The notes under the pieces: model-generated
What the model was told of the DNA's origin: nothing
The model's database searches: none
What the model saw: only the letters and a program-made list of their open reading frames with translations
Assembly: GCF_020382885.2 (NCBI RefSeq)
Contig: NC_058496.1
Span: forward strand, 6,564,501 to 6,628,500
Direction: 5' to 3'
DNA length: 64,000 nt
Source of the DNA: Scatophagus argus
Taxonomy: Eukaryota; Chordata; Actinopteri; Scatophagidae
In this document: in pieces, positions 14,667 to 33,976 of the stretch
Numbering within the stretch: position 1 is the first letter of the stretch
Layout: every line of letters starts with the position of its first letter
Made by a program: the position numbers and the translations under genes

Positions 14667-15360
14667 GGGAGGTTTTTGGGGGAAACGAGATCCCTCCGGA
14701 GGGCGGGTTTTAAATCCAGCCTCTCTCCGGTGTCTTCTTGGCTCTGGGGGCAGTGATTTCTCTCCTCCAGCCGGAGCTGCGGGCGAGTGCGGAGGACTGC
14801 CTGAGAAACTTTGATGATATGGCAGCTCCTCAGGGGCGGTAGGGATGGCCTTTTACTCGGCGATGCCTCTGTGCGTCGGCCCCTGAAGAGCCTACGAGGG
14901 GCTGTAATGTTGTTACCTCTTGGTGGAGAATGAACGTTGTGGTCCATAGGCCCACCTCTGCTTTCTAACCTGTTTACCATAATTCAATATTAAATCGACC
15001 AAACTAAAGATATGATCATGTTTGGCTTCCTGGGGCACGAGCTTATTAAAAATGCTTCAGTGGACCTCAGTTGTGGCTCTCATGTTGTTTTGTAAAAACG
15101 CGTAAAAATCAAAAGTTCAATACTGTACTTCAGTGACGTGTGAGGCGTATCATTTCCTGCTCCATTTTCTTTACAGTTCAATTAACTCGTATACACTCAG
15201 ATCCCCTGACTGACTTTTCCTTTATTCTTATATTTATTTCCTGTGTTTTAATGACAACACAAACAACCAAGACATCCAAGCAGCAATGCGCGCAATCTTT
15301 ACGCACGATTATTCACACGTGCGCAATCGACTCCAGACGCCCACTCGCTCTATCACGCGC

Positions 15361-15398
15361 ACGCACACACACACACACACGCACACACACACACACAC
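15361..15398. repeat. (CA)n microsatellite upstream of bmp1
   Basis: Two CA runs joined by GCAC, about 0.8 kb upstream of the bmp1 start codon. Confidence 0.95.
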
Positions 15399-15499
15399 GG
15401 ACAGCCTGAGCTTGACCTTTCTGCGATACTCACACGAGGAGTTACGAGCATATTGAAGTGACCAAAGCGCCACCTGTTGGCAAACCAAGGAAGTCACGG

Positions 15500-18400
15500 A
15501 GTCAAAAAGTAGGCCTAAACAACAAGCGAGGCTGGTGCGTGTCACGATAGCCTGAGTTTGGCCAAAAATTGGTAGTTTTGTTAATTTAATCGTCTTGTCA
15601 TGGGATTCTCAGGCAGAAGTGGCCGCTCATCTGAACTGTAAGCTTGCATTTATTTATAACATTAATTAATCATTTATGTCACTGATTCGTTCTGTTCTTC
15701 ATCTCCCCAGCGGTGTCTGCGCTCATCTCTCGCACTCCTCATAACTCCCCTCTTATGCAGCTGATTTTAATCAAGTTTTAGCTGAAAGTAAGGATCAGTT
15801 CTTTGTCAGTCTATCGCACCGTGGCCCATTTGCTCGCTCCGTACATGTTGTGGAGGTTGGATGGAGAGATTGCACGTATTGCTTGAATATCCCGCTCTGT
15901 TGTTCATCAGTTATCCTGTCCCTGCCTATTGCACACAAAGCCTGGTTTATATAAGAGGGAAGAAACACACTCCTCTTTATCTTATCTGACTGCTGCCGAT
16001 GTGTGGAATTTAAGACAGGATGTCTGCTGAGATGAGGGGGCTGTATTTATGCTGTCGCTGTAAACAGCAGTTTAACTATCACGCACGAGTGATGAGTGCG
16101 CACTCATTATATTTTGAATAAGACGAGACTCATAGACTGCTCGATGGCACAAATGTCGAACACACAAAACACACAAGACCAAATATTTAGATTAGCAAAC
16201 AGGGAACATAGTCGAGTTTCTCGGGCATTTTTTTTGTTTACTGCTGCAGTTTCAAGCAAAAAGTCCATACAGTGAGGCGATGACAGTGCAGATGGGGAAT
16301 ATTGCAGTACACAGTAATTTAGACTATTAAACATGAGGTTATTGATACTGTTTATCATAAATATCGACAGACATGTTAATCTATTGCAGCTTTTTGAGTG
16401 CATAGTGATTATTGTTCAAAGTGCGCATTGCACAGGTGCACCAGTCAACGCCAGGCGTTATTATCCTACGGTGAAGCTGTCGTGGTAAGAATGAATGGTT
16501 ATGATGTAATACCGTAATGATGCGACTATAATTACTGTGATGAATAATATTGGATCCATGGCGAGCATTAAAACTCAGTTAAGTCACAAATATGAAGCTA
16601 TCCTGTTGTGACCTGATAATGTTTCAATCATACGTGTCCAGTCGTATAATCCATAATAGAGGATGGAAAAAAAGGATTTAAACTGAAAATACATTTTTTA
16701 AAAATCTTTTTTTCGTCTGAGTTGAGGGCATACAGTCAGCATCAAGAGCGGCACACAGACATTTTTGCGGCCTGTGTGTTAGTGGCATTATCACAATCCA
16801 GGAAGGTTGCCATTTTTCCTCATGTGATATCATTTCCTCCCTGGAGGATAACATGTGTTCATGCTGGCTGTCAGAATTTGCTCATTAAAGTTTAAAGTGT
16901 AAGAAGAGAGCACAGACTGCAGCAACTGAAGGCCACCACTGCACTGTTCGCAGAGTCGGTGCCTCCCTTCTGGGCACAGAGGTTAAGCTTGGTCGCGGCT
17001 CAGCCACAGCTGACAGTGACTGTCTGGCCTTCTCCAAGCATCTCGACAGGCGAGCTCTCTGGAGGACGTGAGGCAGATGTTCTGCATGTTGTGGGATAGT
17101 GTGTTCGTCATGGCAGGGAGGGTACAGTCTCATCAGCTGGCTGTGGCTCCCAGATGCCTCTGGCACAGCACCAGCTCACATCAGGTGTATCCACACATGG
17201 AAACCGGGAGCCGAGATTTTCACTGCTGTAAAAGGGCACAGTGAAACCAATAAACTCACTGTCCAGAAAATGTAATAATAAACCTATTTATACTAAAAGT
17301 GTCTAAAAGACAAAGACATGTTTGACATTTACAAGGACTGGCTGACAACAACTTTAGAGTGTGAACAGTACCTTCAGCAATACTGTTAGGATATTTTCAG
17401 TCATACCAGATGAACGTTTTCAGAAGTGCGGCTCCCTTTTATACAAAGTCTCCTATTTAGATTGACTGAGATAACACTTCGCTGAGGAAGTCTATTTCAC
17501 CCTACAGCTGTGCCAGATTTCTTTTTTTGCAAGTCCCTGTGACGACTTTTTGTCAAAACATGAGTGTGACGACTGAAGTTTTACTTATTTGTCAAAACAC
17601 TTCAGAGTGAGAATAAGAGGACATCTGTGGAAACAGCTGTTCTATAACTCAACTAAAGTAAAAGCCACTGCTCACACTTGAAGCTTGCAGTCAGCCTCTT
17701 TTCAAATAGAGAACCGTTACCAGTGTCATTTTGTTTACACGCTTAAAAACATTGCGTCAATTTAATTTAAATGCACATTAGGCTACAAAATAGCTTAAAA
17801 AAAAGCGGGAAAAGGATTACTGTTGAGGGCAAGTAAATAATTATTCATTATTTAATGCGCTTTATCTCCAGACAAACATAATTGTGGTCTGCAAAATTAC
17901 TTAAACAGCATTGCGTTGCCATGGCAGTGGAGATATTCTTAAGCTACCCAACAAGATTAATTTTCTTGGGCTGTATGGATAACAATGTGGGCAGTGTGAA
18001 AATCAGAATGTTACATGCATCAAGAAGTGGAAGCCAACACGTGCCGTCACATCAGAGATACGAAAACACATGAAGAGCCTCCAAGCAACACGTGTCCACA
18101 TCGAGAGCCGCTGCACGGTTAAATGAGACACACACCTTTGGCTCATGGGTGCCAGCCAGCGTTACAACCTCACCAGCTTGGCTGAGAGATCCCGCTCGAC
18201 TCTGCTGTGCTCCTCGAAGGGTCACCGTTATCGAAGTGGGGGCTTTCTGCCCTACTGACACACAAACAAAACTGCTCAGCACTAAAGGCTTCACATGCGC
18301 TAAACTCCAACTTGAGCATTTGACGCCTGCCACAAAATCTGTCAAATTGAAGCGATGAAAGTCATCAGAATGACCGTCTTGCTCTGTGGTTTGGCTTGCA

Positions 18401-18560
18401 AATTAAAACAACAGCAGCGTGTTTGACAATGAACAAAATGAGAAGTAAAAGCAAAAAGCAAAATTTGGGGTTTTGGTTCAGTGAGAGGGGTGAGAAATAC
18501 AACTGACTGACACAAAAAGAAAAAAAAAACAGGAGCAATGAAAACATGAGTTTGATTCCA
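15500..18560. other. Intergenic spacer between bmp1 and kansl3
   Basis: About 3 kb with no recognised gene. ORFs at 16885-17166 and 18052-18345 (both minus) are under 100 codons, have no splice or homology support, and look like chance. No clear repeat family was recognised. Confidence 0.5.
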
Positions 18561-18563
18561 GTC

Positions 18564-18608
18564 TTTATTGTACCAACAAGAAGCTTGGGAAATGCCATGT
18601 GCTTTATT
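18564..18608 (-). terminator. Candidate kansl3 polyadenylation signals
   Basis: TTTATT at 18564-18569 and 18603-18608 reads AATAAA on the minus strand. They lie about 560-600 bases past the kansl3 stop, leaving a 3'UTR of about 0.6 kb (19167 to about 18560) with no other feature. Which signal is used cannot be told from sequence. Confidence 0.45.
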
Positions 18609-19167
18609 GTTTTCCAACACATCTCTGTGAAAGTTCAGCATTCACACTTATGGATATTATTAGCAGGTGATTTAATGAAAGCGTTGTACAAAATGTTGCT
18701 ACACAAAGAGGCAAACAAAATAAAAACAAACATGAAATGACGCTAATAAACAAATCTGACATACAGAAGCAGTGTGGACTGAACTTTTGGGGAATCTTAT
18801 TAAATTTGGTCAACCTTACCAACACTGATTTTAAATTACTTCACAATTGTTGCGCTTTAAAGGGTTTCACACATTTATATTTTACAATGCATCCATTTCT
18901 ACATAAACATTATGTGTCAAGCAAAAGGTGTGTTTTTTGACCATATAATTCCCATATGGCTCTTTCTGAACATGAAAACAAAACATGTCGTACGTCTATG
19001 TGCCCTCTGATGCCGTATAGCTGCATCACAGTCGGGTTCTTCCAGGCAAACTATCACGCATGTCGACAGAGCTTTCCTCTACGGTCCTCTACGGCGGCAG
19101 TCCTCCCTGGCCTACAGACATCCTGATCTACTGTTTCCAAAACAATGGATGAATGAACCCTGGCCAT

Positions 19168-27377
<8,210 letters not shown>

Positions 27378-27524
27378 CCTCTTCCTGGGCCCCAAAGGGC
27401 CCTGGAAAGGCCTAAACAACTCGTGTGAATTCAGACCAACTGGTGAAGAAGAGGCAAAATGGAACATTTGAGATAGGCTGAAAAAACAAATTCCTTCCTT
27501 TTCTTTCCAAAAAGGAAACTTTAT

Positions 27525-27665
27525 CTTAAAGGGATACTCCACTGATTTTACACATGATGAACAGTTACCTTGGGGAACAGTCCCAAAGTAACACAACCTA
27601 CACAACCTGTGACAACATGTGTAGAATATAATTTGATTGCTCTCCGTCAAGCTCGAGTTAATCGT
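27525..27665. repeat. Fish interspersed repeat fragment
   Basis: The segment begins CTTAAAGGGATACTCCACTG, followed by ATTTTACACAT. That resembles the end of a MITE-like repeat common in teleosts (TTAAAGGGATA.TCCAC). It is recognised by memory of the motif, not by alignment. Confidence 0.4.
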
Positions 27666-28282
27666 CCCAACTTGGGCTTGCTTTTGATAATTTTAAAATA
27701 TATATGAATTTTACCCTGACTTTATGAAAATATCCTGTAGAATCACAGCAGATCTCCTGAAATTACAAAACAATGCAATGCAAAGCAGCAACGTAATGTG
27801 ATGCTGTTGCACGGAAATTATTGTTGGCAACAATTTCTATATCTAATAACCATTTACATAATTGTTTACAGGAACAAATGTCCAAAAATTACAGTTTCCA
27901 GCTTCTGTAAACATATGCTGGTTTACTAATTTCCACAACAGTAAATAGCATATCTTTGGATATTGGTATGTTCAAATTGCTTACTACTTTGTAGAATTTT
28001 GTATACTAAACAACTAATCGGGAAAATAACCGGAAGAATGACAGATAAGATAAATGTTTTTTGTTTTTTTACAGCTCTCGCATAATCTGACGTTCAAACA
28101 TGCAGGTGCTTTGTCCACCATGAGCGTTAATGGATACTGTAAGCACATATAATTGATCTGTGTTGGGTTGAATAAAACTACTGAACCAAAAACATAGGTT
28201 ACATATAATAACTTGTTTACTTAATATCTATCGTTCATGTTATGGCCATATAAAAGGAGTGACGGCTATGGGCTGGCCTAGC

Positions 28283-28298
28283 ATGCTAACGTTAGCAT
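28283..28298. other. Perfect 16-bp palindrome
   Basis: ATGCTAACGTTAGCAT is its own reverse complement. It lies about 50 bases inside the presumed kansl3 leader intron, within a GCTAGC/GCTAA-rich patch. Confidence 0.7.
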
Positions 28299-28350
28299 AG
28301 CAAGCTAAAGGCTAACCGAAAGGCGCTATCGCTGTGTTACGTCGCTCACC

Positions 28351-28978
28351 TTCTTGCTTTTCACTCCATGATTGTCCTAACAACTTCAATTCTTCATTTG
28401 GTCCAAATGTGACCTCAGTAAAACGTTTTTCTGGGGGAGTTCTTGAGGTTATATAAACACAAATATGTAGTACGTAAACGCCTCACTTCCTTTTGTTGTA
28501 TGATTTGTTGCCAGGCTAGACCCGCATCCCCCTTTTTAGCGAAAATCAAAACAGGCAGGACAATCGGGGTTACCTTTCAACCGAACTGGCAACCTCGATT
28601 ATGGCGCGTCGGTGAGTGACGCAAAACATGGACTGGATTACAGCAGAGTGTGGATCACTCTTTCATTCAGTGGTTTGCTGTTTTAATGAAAAATGTAAAT
28701 GTTCTTTTAAAAGTTATTGAAATACTTAGTTCCTTTTTGTAGACAGAGAAACTAGACCAACATTTTGTCAAATCTTAAAACTGACTGTTTTACGTTCTTT
28801 TTCTGAAAACACAAATTCAACTGGTGGTGACCTTTTTTGGTAAAATGACCACCTGTACCCTCCCCTTATTCAATTCCAAAGGTCCTTGCTGACACACTTT
28901 AAAGGACAGCGTCCTTCATTAGAAACACAGTATATTTGAACCTTTTACTAAAACACCCTGCAAACTGAAAAGGCCATC
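28351..28978. promoter_or_regulatory. Shared spacer with divergent promoters: kansl3 (-) and microseminoprotein (+)
   Basis: The spacer between the presumed kansl3 leader and the first microseminoprotein start is about 0.6 kb. The kansl3 side, roughly 28260-28620, is CpG-richer. The microseminoprotein side carries the block TTATTCAATTCCAAAGGTCC near 28866-28885. A near-identical block lies at a similar distance before the second copy (31359-31378). A TATATTT at 28931-28937 is a candidate TATA-like element. Confidence 0.4.
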
Positions 28979-29819
28979 ATGGTGAGTTTTAAAATGGATG
29001 AGTTATGAAGTTGTTTGATGGTAGCTGTTCATGTGTTTTCAGAGGATAAACAAAATAAAAAAATAAAACAAAATGTAATGTTGAATAAAAGTAACAATAA
29101 TTAGATTATATGACAAGGACCTTAAGTCACGACACTTTACAGAATGATCTGTGTTTAAAGATATGATTCACTGCTTAATTGTCTAGGATGTTTTCCCGTT
29201 TTGACAAATGCATGCTGAGGTGCATATCTGTCTTCTGTGTGCTGAGATCAAATATTAAAACCATGATGTTTGTTTCTGTTCTCCTGTAAAGAAATATTTT
29301 GTGCTGGCTTGGCTGCTCTTTGCTCTGCTGTCACTGTCAGATGCTCAGTGTTATGTTAAGGCCTTAAAACCTGGTAAAGGAAAGACACAAAAACCAAAAC
29401 ACACACAGCAAAATATTTTTTATTTTAAAAAAATAATAAATTATGACAGCACTGAAATATATTTACAGCTTTTTTCCACACCCACAGGCATAACTCATTG
29501 TCAGGATGATGCGGATAAAACATGGCATCCCATAGGATCTTCATGGAGAAACAGCAAATGTATGGACTGTACTTGCAGTGGATGTTGTGCTGCGTAAGTA
29601 CACAGATTACAACATTTGTATTTTTAAATGGGAATCAAATTTATTCATCCATGTATTTACATAATCTACTGTTAACTGTGTGATTGCAGGTATTCAACCC
29701 CAAGGAGGTTCCCTGATGACTGTGTGTCAGTGTTTGACCAGGAGGCCTGTGAATACATAGTACACAAGAGGGACAATCCAGCTGTGCTATGTCCAATTTA
29801 TGCTGCAGTGGGAAAATAA
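28979..29819 (+). CDS. Beta-microseminoprotein-like secreted protein, copy 1
   Basis: Small secreted cysteine-rich protein of the MSMB/PSP94 family. Mammalian members are abundant in seminal and mucosal fluids and bind CRISP proteins, with reported antifungal action; the fish role is not known from this sequence. Exons: 28979-28981 (only the ATG), 29292-29373, 29488-29593, 29690-29819. They total 321 bases and 106 residues. The signal peptide (residues 1-19, MKYFVLAWLLFALL...DA) is followed by ten cysteines in the family pattern: one near the mature start, one before DDADKTWHPIGSSW, the CMDCTCSGCC cluster, then single cysteines near DDC, EACEYIV and LC. The length is close to human MSMB (114 residues). 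AATAAA at 29957-29962 is a likely polyadenylation signal. Confidence 0.85.
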
Positions 29820-31446
29820 TGGAGTGGTCTGTTGGTCTGAAGTGATTTAATTTTTGTTGTAGGTGAACTGGGAAGAGAGGGAGAGGCTTGTGAAGGTGAT
29901 TCCTCGCTGTCTGTCCACTAGGCCTGTTGTGTTGGTTGTAACGCTGTACGACCGAAAATAAAATGCTGTTGCCACAAATGAACTTTTGATTTATTTATCT
30001 ATTCATTTATTAAATATATATCTATTCAAACATTTTTGCATAACTTTGTACACATGTGAAAGAAAAGAATTTCTGGTACAGAAAAACACAGACTGTATGT
30101 TAAAGGTCCACTTCACAGATTCCAAAGATGAAAATCAGCTGCTTCTTGTCAAAACAAGTCAGGGTATGTTAACTTAATGCCTCCTGAAATAACCCTGGTG
30201 ATGTAATCAGGGTTATCTTTGCTTGGGCAACAGACATACACGTTTTAAGAGGAAGTCTCCATTACAAACTGGAGTTGTGGGGTTTTTTAAAAAAATGCAG
30301 ACATTTAGGAGTCAGGGTCAGCAGTCTGTGTTTGGGGATTGATAACTGAGACTCAATTGTCTCTGCTGCTTTGAGTTAAATCATTCATTTTTTAATCTGC
30401 TTGCACCCTAATCAAAACGGATTTTACTACAACTTAACTGAACTTAATAGTCATGTTGTTGCCACAATCATGTAGGGGAAATTAAAAATTTGACCTGATG
30501 ATGTCATGATGAAAGGAGGAGATCACAAACCCAAGCAACAGTTCCTGAGACATTTCACTCAGAAATACTGAAGTTAAACACATGGTGCCAGTAGAGGAAA
30601 AGTTGGGGGAGGAACAAAGTCATCTTTGAATCTGCTTTATTGGCAGTATATGTATTTTTACACACTGAATTTTTCCTCTTTTAACCCATCCTTGGTTGAA
30701 CACATATGCTACACCCAGCAAATCACATGCAGTGAAAGACACAGGAACAGTGGGCTGCCACTGTTAGGTGCCCGCAGAGCAAATTGGGGGTTAAGTGCCT
30801 TGCTCAGCTGGCTAATGGGGTGGGGGCATTTTTCTCATTAATCACTCCACCACACCCAAATTTTTCCATTTTTCTATCCAGTGGAGGAATAGAACCAGCG
30901 ACCCTCCGATCACAAGCTGCTTCTTCAACCTCTGGGCCATGGCTGCCCTGTGGTCTATTAGTACTTGCACATAGTGTCATGGCAACACATATAGAAGATG
31001 TTGAGCTCTTTGGCAAACAGTTATGCCAGTTTGAGGTGCTAAATTTAAAGTCATTAGGGTTTTTTGGCAATCGATCAAATTTGAGCTTAAGTCTGGACCG
31101 AAGTAGAAGAGGCCAACCAACAGGCTGATATTCCCACCTCTGGAAGGTAAAAATATTAAGTTAAGCATTTTGCTGTTTTGTTTTCTTGCATGAAACCAAA
31201 GCTGTTATGGCATTCTCTTTGTCTTTTGAGTTTTATGTAATGTGTCTAGTAAATGGAAAATTAGATGACCTTTAGTTCCTCATCTGTTTCCAACACAAAC
31301 ACAATTTCAGCCTGGTTTACTAGAAGTTACAGGCAGGAGACAGACCGCCCCTCTCTCTTATTTAATTCCAAAGGTTCTTCTAGACTCGTCCTCTTGCAAA
31401 TACAGTCTCCTGTTTTTACTCGATTCGCTTAAATCTGACCAGGCTG
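29820..31446. other. Spacer between the two microseminoprotein genes
   Basis: It contains the 3'UTR of copy 1 (to about 29975), a fish-type interspersed repeat at about 30725-30960, and the upstream region of copy 2. No further gene or gene relic of the family was found. Confidence 0.55.
30725..30960 (+). mobile_element. Fish short interspersed repeat with tRNA-like segment
   Basis: It includes GGGGGTTAAGTGCCTTGCTC, and further on a block of the form GAACCAGCGACCCTCCGATCA, then AAGCTGCTTCTTCAACCTCTGGGCCATGGCTGCC. These two conserved stretches recur in many teleost genomes in a repeat whose end resembles a tRNA B-box and anticodon arm. The family assignment is from memory and the borders are approximate. 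Confidence 0.5.
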
Positions 31447-32822
31447 ATGGCATCATGGTGAGTTTGTCTTGTTGTTATTTAGGTCACATGGGGCTGTAAT
31501 TGTTGGCAACAGATTGTTGTTTTTTTGTAGACAAGGGGTTATTTAAAGTTACAGAGCAGTTTGGTTCTAAAACAACAGGTATGTTTACTAATTCATATTT
31601 CTGTATTTTCTAACCATGAAATTGTATGCACAACATTTATAATATTAGAATTGATGGAAGTAAAGTTTTTGTAAAAGAACAAATTTAAATTGACTGAATG
31701 CTTCTGATGGTGCACATTACATTAAATGACATTCATTTAGGTGTAATGTAACATTAAGTGCATGTGCATTTAACCCCAAACTGCAAGAAACATGCAAGAA
31801 ACATCAAACTTTGTGAAATATGTTGCTATGTTACATTAAGAGAATAAGGTTTTTTTTTCACATGTAAAATCTTTACTAATTTTCCTTAAATGTTAAAAAG
31901 AAATCTTCATTTCAAACTCATTTGAACCTGTCCTCTAAAATTGCTTATTGATTTGTTGAGGAAATACTTGGCTTTGGCTTTGCTGCTGTGTGATCCCTCA
32001 CCACATTCAAATGCATCATGTTTCTTCCGGCACATGGATCCAGGTAAATAAAAACTTATATATGTACTAAAGGTGTCACAATATACTTACTTACAATAAC
32101 TGTGATTTAAATGAAATAGGATTAAGATGATGCAGTGCAGATATCATGTGGTTGCATTTTCACTACTCATTAAGGCTAACTGTTCTATTTGTACACTTTT
32201 GTACAGTTGTGATTATAGACTTATATTTTGAGTGTAATACATTTGCCAAATAAAAGACGAGACACACGGTAAAGACAGAGATGAATTTGACTGATGATAC
32301 TATGGTTATCATCATTTTATTTTCTATAGATATGGCGATGATATTGATGTTGTTTCTTCTTCCTGCGTCTCTGACTGCTACAGCCCTATCGTGTACCCAA
32401 CCACAAGCTGTATTCTTTACAGTGAAATCAGTGTCATAATATAATGATGCCATAGAAAATCTTTCATCAGCCCCTTTCCATCCACAGGCATAACACATTG
32501 TCAGGACACTATGGATAAGACATGGCATGCTGTAGGATCAATGTGGCGAAACAGTTATTGCTTGGATTGTAGTTGCAGTGGATGTTGCCAGGGGTGAGCA
32601 AACAGTTCACAACTTTATAGTTTTTAAATAGAAAGAAAAAGAATTAATCACGGTGGTATCTATATATTCTACTGTCTGCTGTATATTTACAGGTATGCGA
32701 CCCCTGTAGGGTTCCCCCATGATTGTGTGTCAGTGTTTGACCCGGAGGCCTGTGAATACATAGTGCACAAGAGGGACGACCCATCTGTGATATGTCGAAC
32801 TATGGGTGGAGTAGGGAAGTAA
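31447..32822 (+). CDS. Beta-microseminoprotein-like secreted protein, copy 2
   Basis: Tandem paralogue of the gene at 28979-29819. Exons: 31447-31457, 31961-32043, 32488-32593, 32693-32822. They total 330 bases and 109 residues. Exons 3 and 4 have exactly the same lengths as in copy 1 (106 and 130), and all ten cysteines are kept (for example CLDCSCSGCC). Both copies share CVSVFD and EACEYIVHKRD. At exon 2 the aligned acceptor dinucleotide is GG instead of AG, with the AG one base upstream, so the exon gains one G. The ATG equivalent to copy 1 (31455) would then hit a stop after 11 codons. The ATG eight bases upstream (31447) reads MASWKYLALALLL and restores the frame, so I chose it. AATAAA at 32851-32856 follows the stop closely. 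A pseudogene remains possible, but kept cysteines and frames argue against it. Confidence 0.75.
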
Positions 32823-33932
32823 TGGAGTGGTCAGACTCCCCGCCCCAAAAAATAAAATCTACTTTATGTTTTAACCTAACTGTAACTGAAACCTGACAAG
32901 CCTGATTTTATCACAGTGATGATTTATTGTTGATAACAGGGATGATGATTTGATTTTATTCCGGTTTTTATGAATTTTTAGACATGCAGTTAGAGTTCTG
33001 TAGCAAAATAACAGACATGTTTACTTACATCATACTGGTGTGTTTTATAACCGAGACATTGTCATTATTCATGACAGCGTCTTGGTGAAAACTTTCTTTT
33101 GTTTTTCTTTTCAGATATCTAAAAATTGATTGAAATGAAACAAAAATATAATAAAAGGCTTTTCTTAAAAGATTTCTTTATCATCCTGACTGTACACATA
33201 AAAGCATTACTCATTGTTCTGAAAATTTTAATGAAAATGGTCGTCACAGATTATTCAAGAACTGAACACCATAGGTTTCACCAAGCTAGAATTCATTGCA
33301 TTGGTAGATCGTAGATAAGTTAAGATAATTATGTAAGTTATCAGAATGAGTTTATGTATAGCCTAAATGTGTGATCTGGCGCAGTGGTTTCTCCCACTTT
33401 CTCAGACTCAGAAACTAATAAACATCTCAGAACAGACTTTTTCTGATGCATCTGGCACAGTTGAACTTGTGCAAAACAGCAATATTGAGCTACCTTGGCT
33501 CAATTGTTGAGTGTCTGGGATAAAAAAAAAAGAACATAACAATAATAATAATAATAAAAACATAAACAGGCATCCAAGAATTGAGCAAAACTAAGCAAAT
33601 AAACAAATTTTCCCAGATTGTCTGGGGTGAACTAGTGGTGCTCACTGAGACAATTGTGTGGTCCAGCTCCACCTCTCTGGACCTGATGTTTAGGTTATAG
33701 TTACAGTTATGCTTATGGGTAGTAGGTGGAGACTGAGGTGAAGCTGGACTAGGTCAGACTCTGCAGTGAGCAGCTCCCCTCTGAAAGGGAGGCCCACAAT
33801 CTCAGACTTTTAAAACCCCCGGCGTAGGGAAAAGCAAAAGCAGCCATCAGCCAGTCATCACCACTAGATGGCAGGACAAGCAAGCAGATTCTGGTGTTTA
33901 CAGGGTATTGTCTTCATCACTCTCTTCCAGTT

Positions 33933-33976
<44 letters not shown>

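Larger units (their letters stand above)
14424..15500 (-). promoter_or_regulatory. bmp1 5'UTR and probable promoter region
   Basis: This covers the first coding exon and the kilobase upstream of it. The stretch from about 14430 to 14900 is richer in GC and CpG than its surroundings, as for a vertebrate CpG-type promoter. A pure GA run at 14629-14662 reads as (TC)n in the gene sense and lies only about 60 bases upstream of the start codon, so it is probably transcribed in the 5'UTR. No TATA box was identified and the start site cannot be placed. Confidence 0.4.
27378..28350 (-). other. kansl3 5'UTR exons and leader intron
   Basis: The first coding exon begins at 27401 after a CAG acceptor, 24 bases before the ATG. 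A plausible noncoding leader exon ends at 28350 with the donor AAG|GTGAGC on the minus strand. The intron of about 0.95 kb holds a candidate repeat at 27525-27665. The leader exon is inferred from its splice signal and the GC-richer context only. Confidence 0.5.

Noticed and set aside
14492..14980. 162-codon minus-strand ORF overlapping the bmp1 start
   Set aside because: It includes the (TC)n tract as a Ser-Leu run and is out of frame with the clear bmp1 signal peptide. It is kept only as a possible uORF.
16885..17166. 93-codon minus-strand ORF in the bmp1-kansl3 spacer
   Set aside because: No recognisable motif, splice partner or conserved pattern. The length is within chance expectation.
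18052..18345. 97-codon minus-strand ORF beyond the kansl3 3'UTR
   Set aside because: It lies past the likely polyadenylation signals, has no motif, and a similar-length ORF exists on the other strand.
27378..27650. Upstream in-frame extension of kansl3 exon 1 (162-codon ORF)
   Set aside because: A CAG acceptor at 27402 separates it from the coding exon, and MHRGG matches the known start of the family.
28594..28605. ATG GCG CGT CG followed by GTGAGT on the plus strand, like a tiny first exon
   Set aside because: No downstream exon joins it in frame: the next microseminoprotein exon would be read in the wrong frame and stop. The spacer promoter explains the GC-rich context.
31455..31457. ATG of microseminoprotein copy 2 at the place equivalent to copy 1
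   Set aside because: With the only available AG acceptor it leads to a stop after 11 codons. The ATG at 31447 keeps the frame.
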